Assembly: GCA_937884685.1 (NCBI GenBank)
Contig: CAKZYM010001051.1
Coordinates: 1 to 5,924, forward strand
DNA from: an uncultured Calothrix sp.
Lineage (GTDB): Bacteria; Cyanobacteriota; Cyanobacteriia; Cyanobacteriales; Nostocaceae
DNA length: 5,924 bases
Direction of reading: 5' to 3'
Shown here one piece after another: positions 5,555-5,924 of the stretch. Position numbers and translations under genes: made by a program. The notes under the pieces were generated by a model that saw only the letters and a program-made list of their open reading frames with translations, had not been told where the DNA came from and made no database searches. Position 1 is the first letter of the stretch. The number at the start of each line of letters is the position of its first letter.

Positions 5555-5842
5555 ATGAACGATTTAGGTAAAATCAAAATTATTGCTAACGGTCACGGCC
5601 CATTGCTTTATCACAACTTGGATACCGAACAACCAGCGATGAGAGATACTACGGTGCAGGGTATTGCATTTGCTGCTGGTTTATCAATTGGTTTGTGGGA
5701 TGATTACTCGCAATTGATAGGTCAAAGAAGTATAGAAAAAGTATTCGAGTCTAATAGTAATTCTAATTATATTCAATATATTCAAGATAATTATAATACT
5801 TGGCTGCGTGCTGTTGAGCGTGGGAAGAATTGGGAACAGTGA
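5555..5842 (+). pseudogene. Chimeric remnant: flavodiiron-like fragment fused to glycerol kinase C-terminus
   Basis: The open frame encodes 95 residues. Residues 1-23 (MNDLGKIKIIANGHGPLLYH...) resemble the end of the metallo-beta-lactamase-like domain of cyanobacterial flavodiiron (diflavin) proteins, where a GHGPLL motif carries the last iron-ligand His. That match is from memory of the family. From EQPAMRDTT (residue 25) to the end it is the C-terminus of glycerol kinase. Its first 110 bp are identical to glpK 3604-3713. After that come 14 substitutions and a 9-bp in-frame tandem duplication (TATATTCAA at 5768-5776 and 5777-5785), and it ends WEQ instead of WD. It lacks the kinase ATP site, the glycerol site and the catalytic Asp, so it cannot be a kinase. 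No ribosome site precedes the ATG, and an in-frame TAG lies at 5531. The tail has kept its frame, suggesting it once ended a working glpK. Confidence 0.8.
5626..5735 (+). repeat. 110-bp perfect direct repeat, copy B (in the remnant)
   Basis: This is the partner of 3604-3713, identical at all 110 positions. Upstream of it the sequence is flavodiiron-like instead of glpK. Downstream, glpK homology continues but drops to about 85% identity. Recombination between the copies would excise a 2022-bp circle carrying ugd and leave an intact glpK with the alternative tail. Confidence 0.95.
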
Positions 5843-5854
5843 GCAGTGAACAAT
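5834..5854. repeat. Degenerate heptamer repeats over the remnant's stop codon
   Basis: GAACAGT, GAGCAGT and GAACAAT follow each other in tandem. The TGA stop of the remnant is formed by the junction of the first two units, and the extra terminal Gln comes from the first. Such GAGCAGT-type strings are a familiar intergenic repeat in Nostocales. The last native kinase codon is therefore uncertain. Confidence 0.6.
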
Positions 5855-5897
5855 TAATTACCATTTATCTAAGGACAATACACTTTGATAAACCTCA

Positions 5898-5917
5898 CCC
5901 CCTTCTCCTCTCCCCTT
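5898..5917. other. Pyrimidine tract at the window end
   Basis: Twenty consecutive pyrimidines follow AACCTCA. C/T-rich strings of this kind recur between genes in filamentous cyanobacteria and are probably another dispersed repeat. It runs close to the window edge and no function is proposed. Confidence 0.35.
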
Positions 5918-5924
5918 ATTAAGG

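Overview
The window reads as chromosomal DNA of a filamentous, probably heterocyst-forming (Nostocales-like) cyanobacterium. The evidence is a HIP1 octamer (GCGATCGC, 3139-3146), AT-rich intergenic DNA with tandem heptamers of the cyanobacterial STRR type, a short hairpin-bearing intergenic repeat present twice, and gene products of cyanobacterial flavour. The genus cannot be fixed from sequence alone.

Layout from left to right: 1-538 is non-coding and holds one copy of the hairpin repeat (1-60), a perfect 14-bp palindrome, a candidate promoter and a terminator-like hairpin inside the leader. 539-1897 (+) encodes a secreted alanine/lysine-rich coiled-coil protein with a DUF4114 domain and a PEP-CTERM-like C-terminal tail. 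1898-2287 is non-coding and holds a weak hairpin, the second copy of the repeat, a strong intrinsic terminator (2148-2179) and CCCTGCT heptamers. 2288-3808 (+) is glycerol kinase (glpK). 3805-5226 (-) is UDP-glucose 6-dehydrogenase (ugd); it converges on glpK and the two stop codons overlap by 4 nt. 5227-5554 is the ugd leader plus an unexplained 11-bp inverted repeat. 5555-5842 (+) is a chimeric gene remnant: about 23 codons resembling the end of a flavodiiron-protein beta-lactamase-like domain, joined in frame to the last 71 codons of a glycerol kinase. The last ~80 bases are heptamer repeats and a pyrimidine tract.

Functionally, ugd makes UDP-glucuronate for acidic surface polysaccharide. 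PEP-CTERM proteins are known to co-occur with exopolysaccharide systems, so the first gene and ugd may both serve the cell envelope or sheath; this is inference from family knowledge, not an operon. glpK makes glycerol-3-phosphate for lipid and central metabolism.

The most notable structure is that ugd lies between two direct 110-bp blocks that are 100% identical (3604-3713 inside glpK, 5626-5735 in the remnant). Beyond the blocks, the two glpK tails differ by 14 substitutions and a 9-bp in-frame tandem duplication. This is what one would expect if a roughly 2-kb ugd-bearing segment had integrated into the 3' end of glpK, supplied a replacement tail and displaced the original tail downstream. 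Local duplication followed by gene conversion is an alternative. No integrase, transposase, tRNA gene or CRISPR array is visible in the window.
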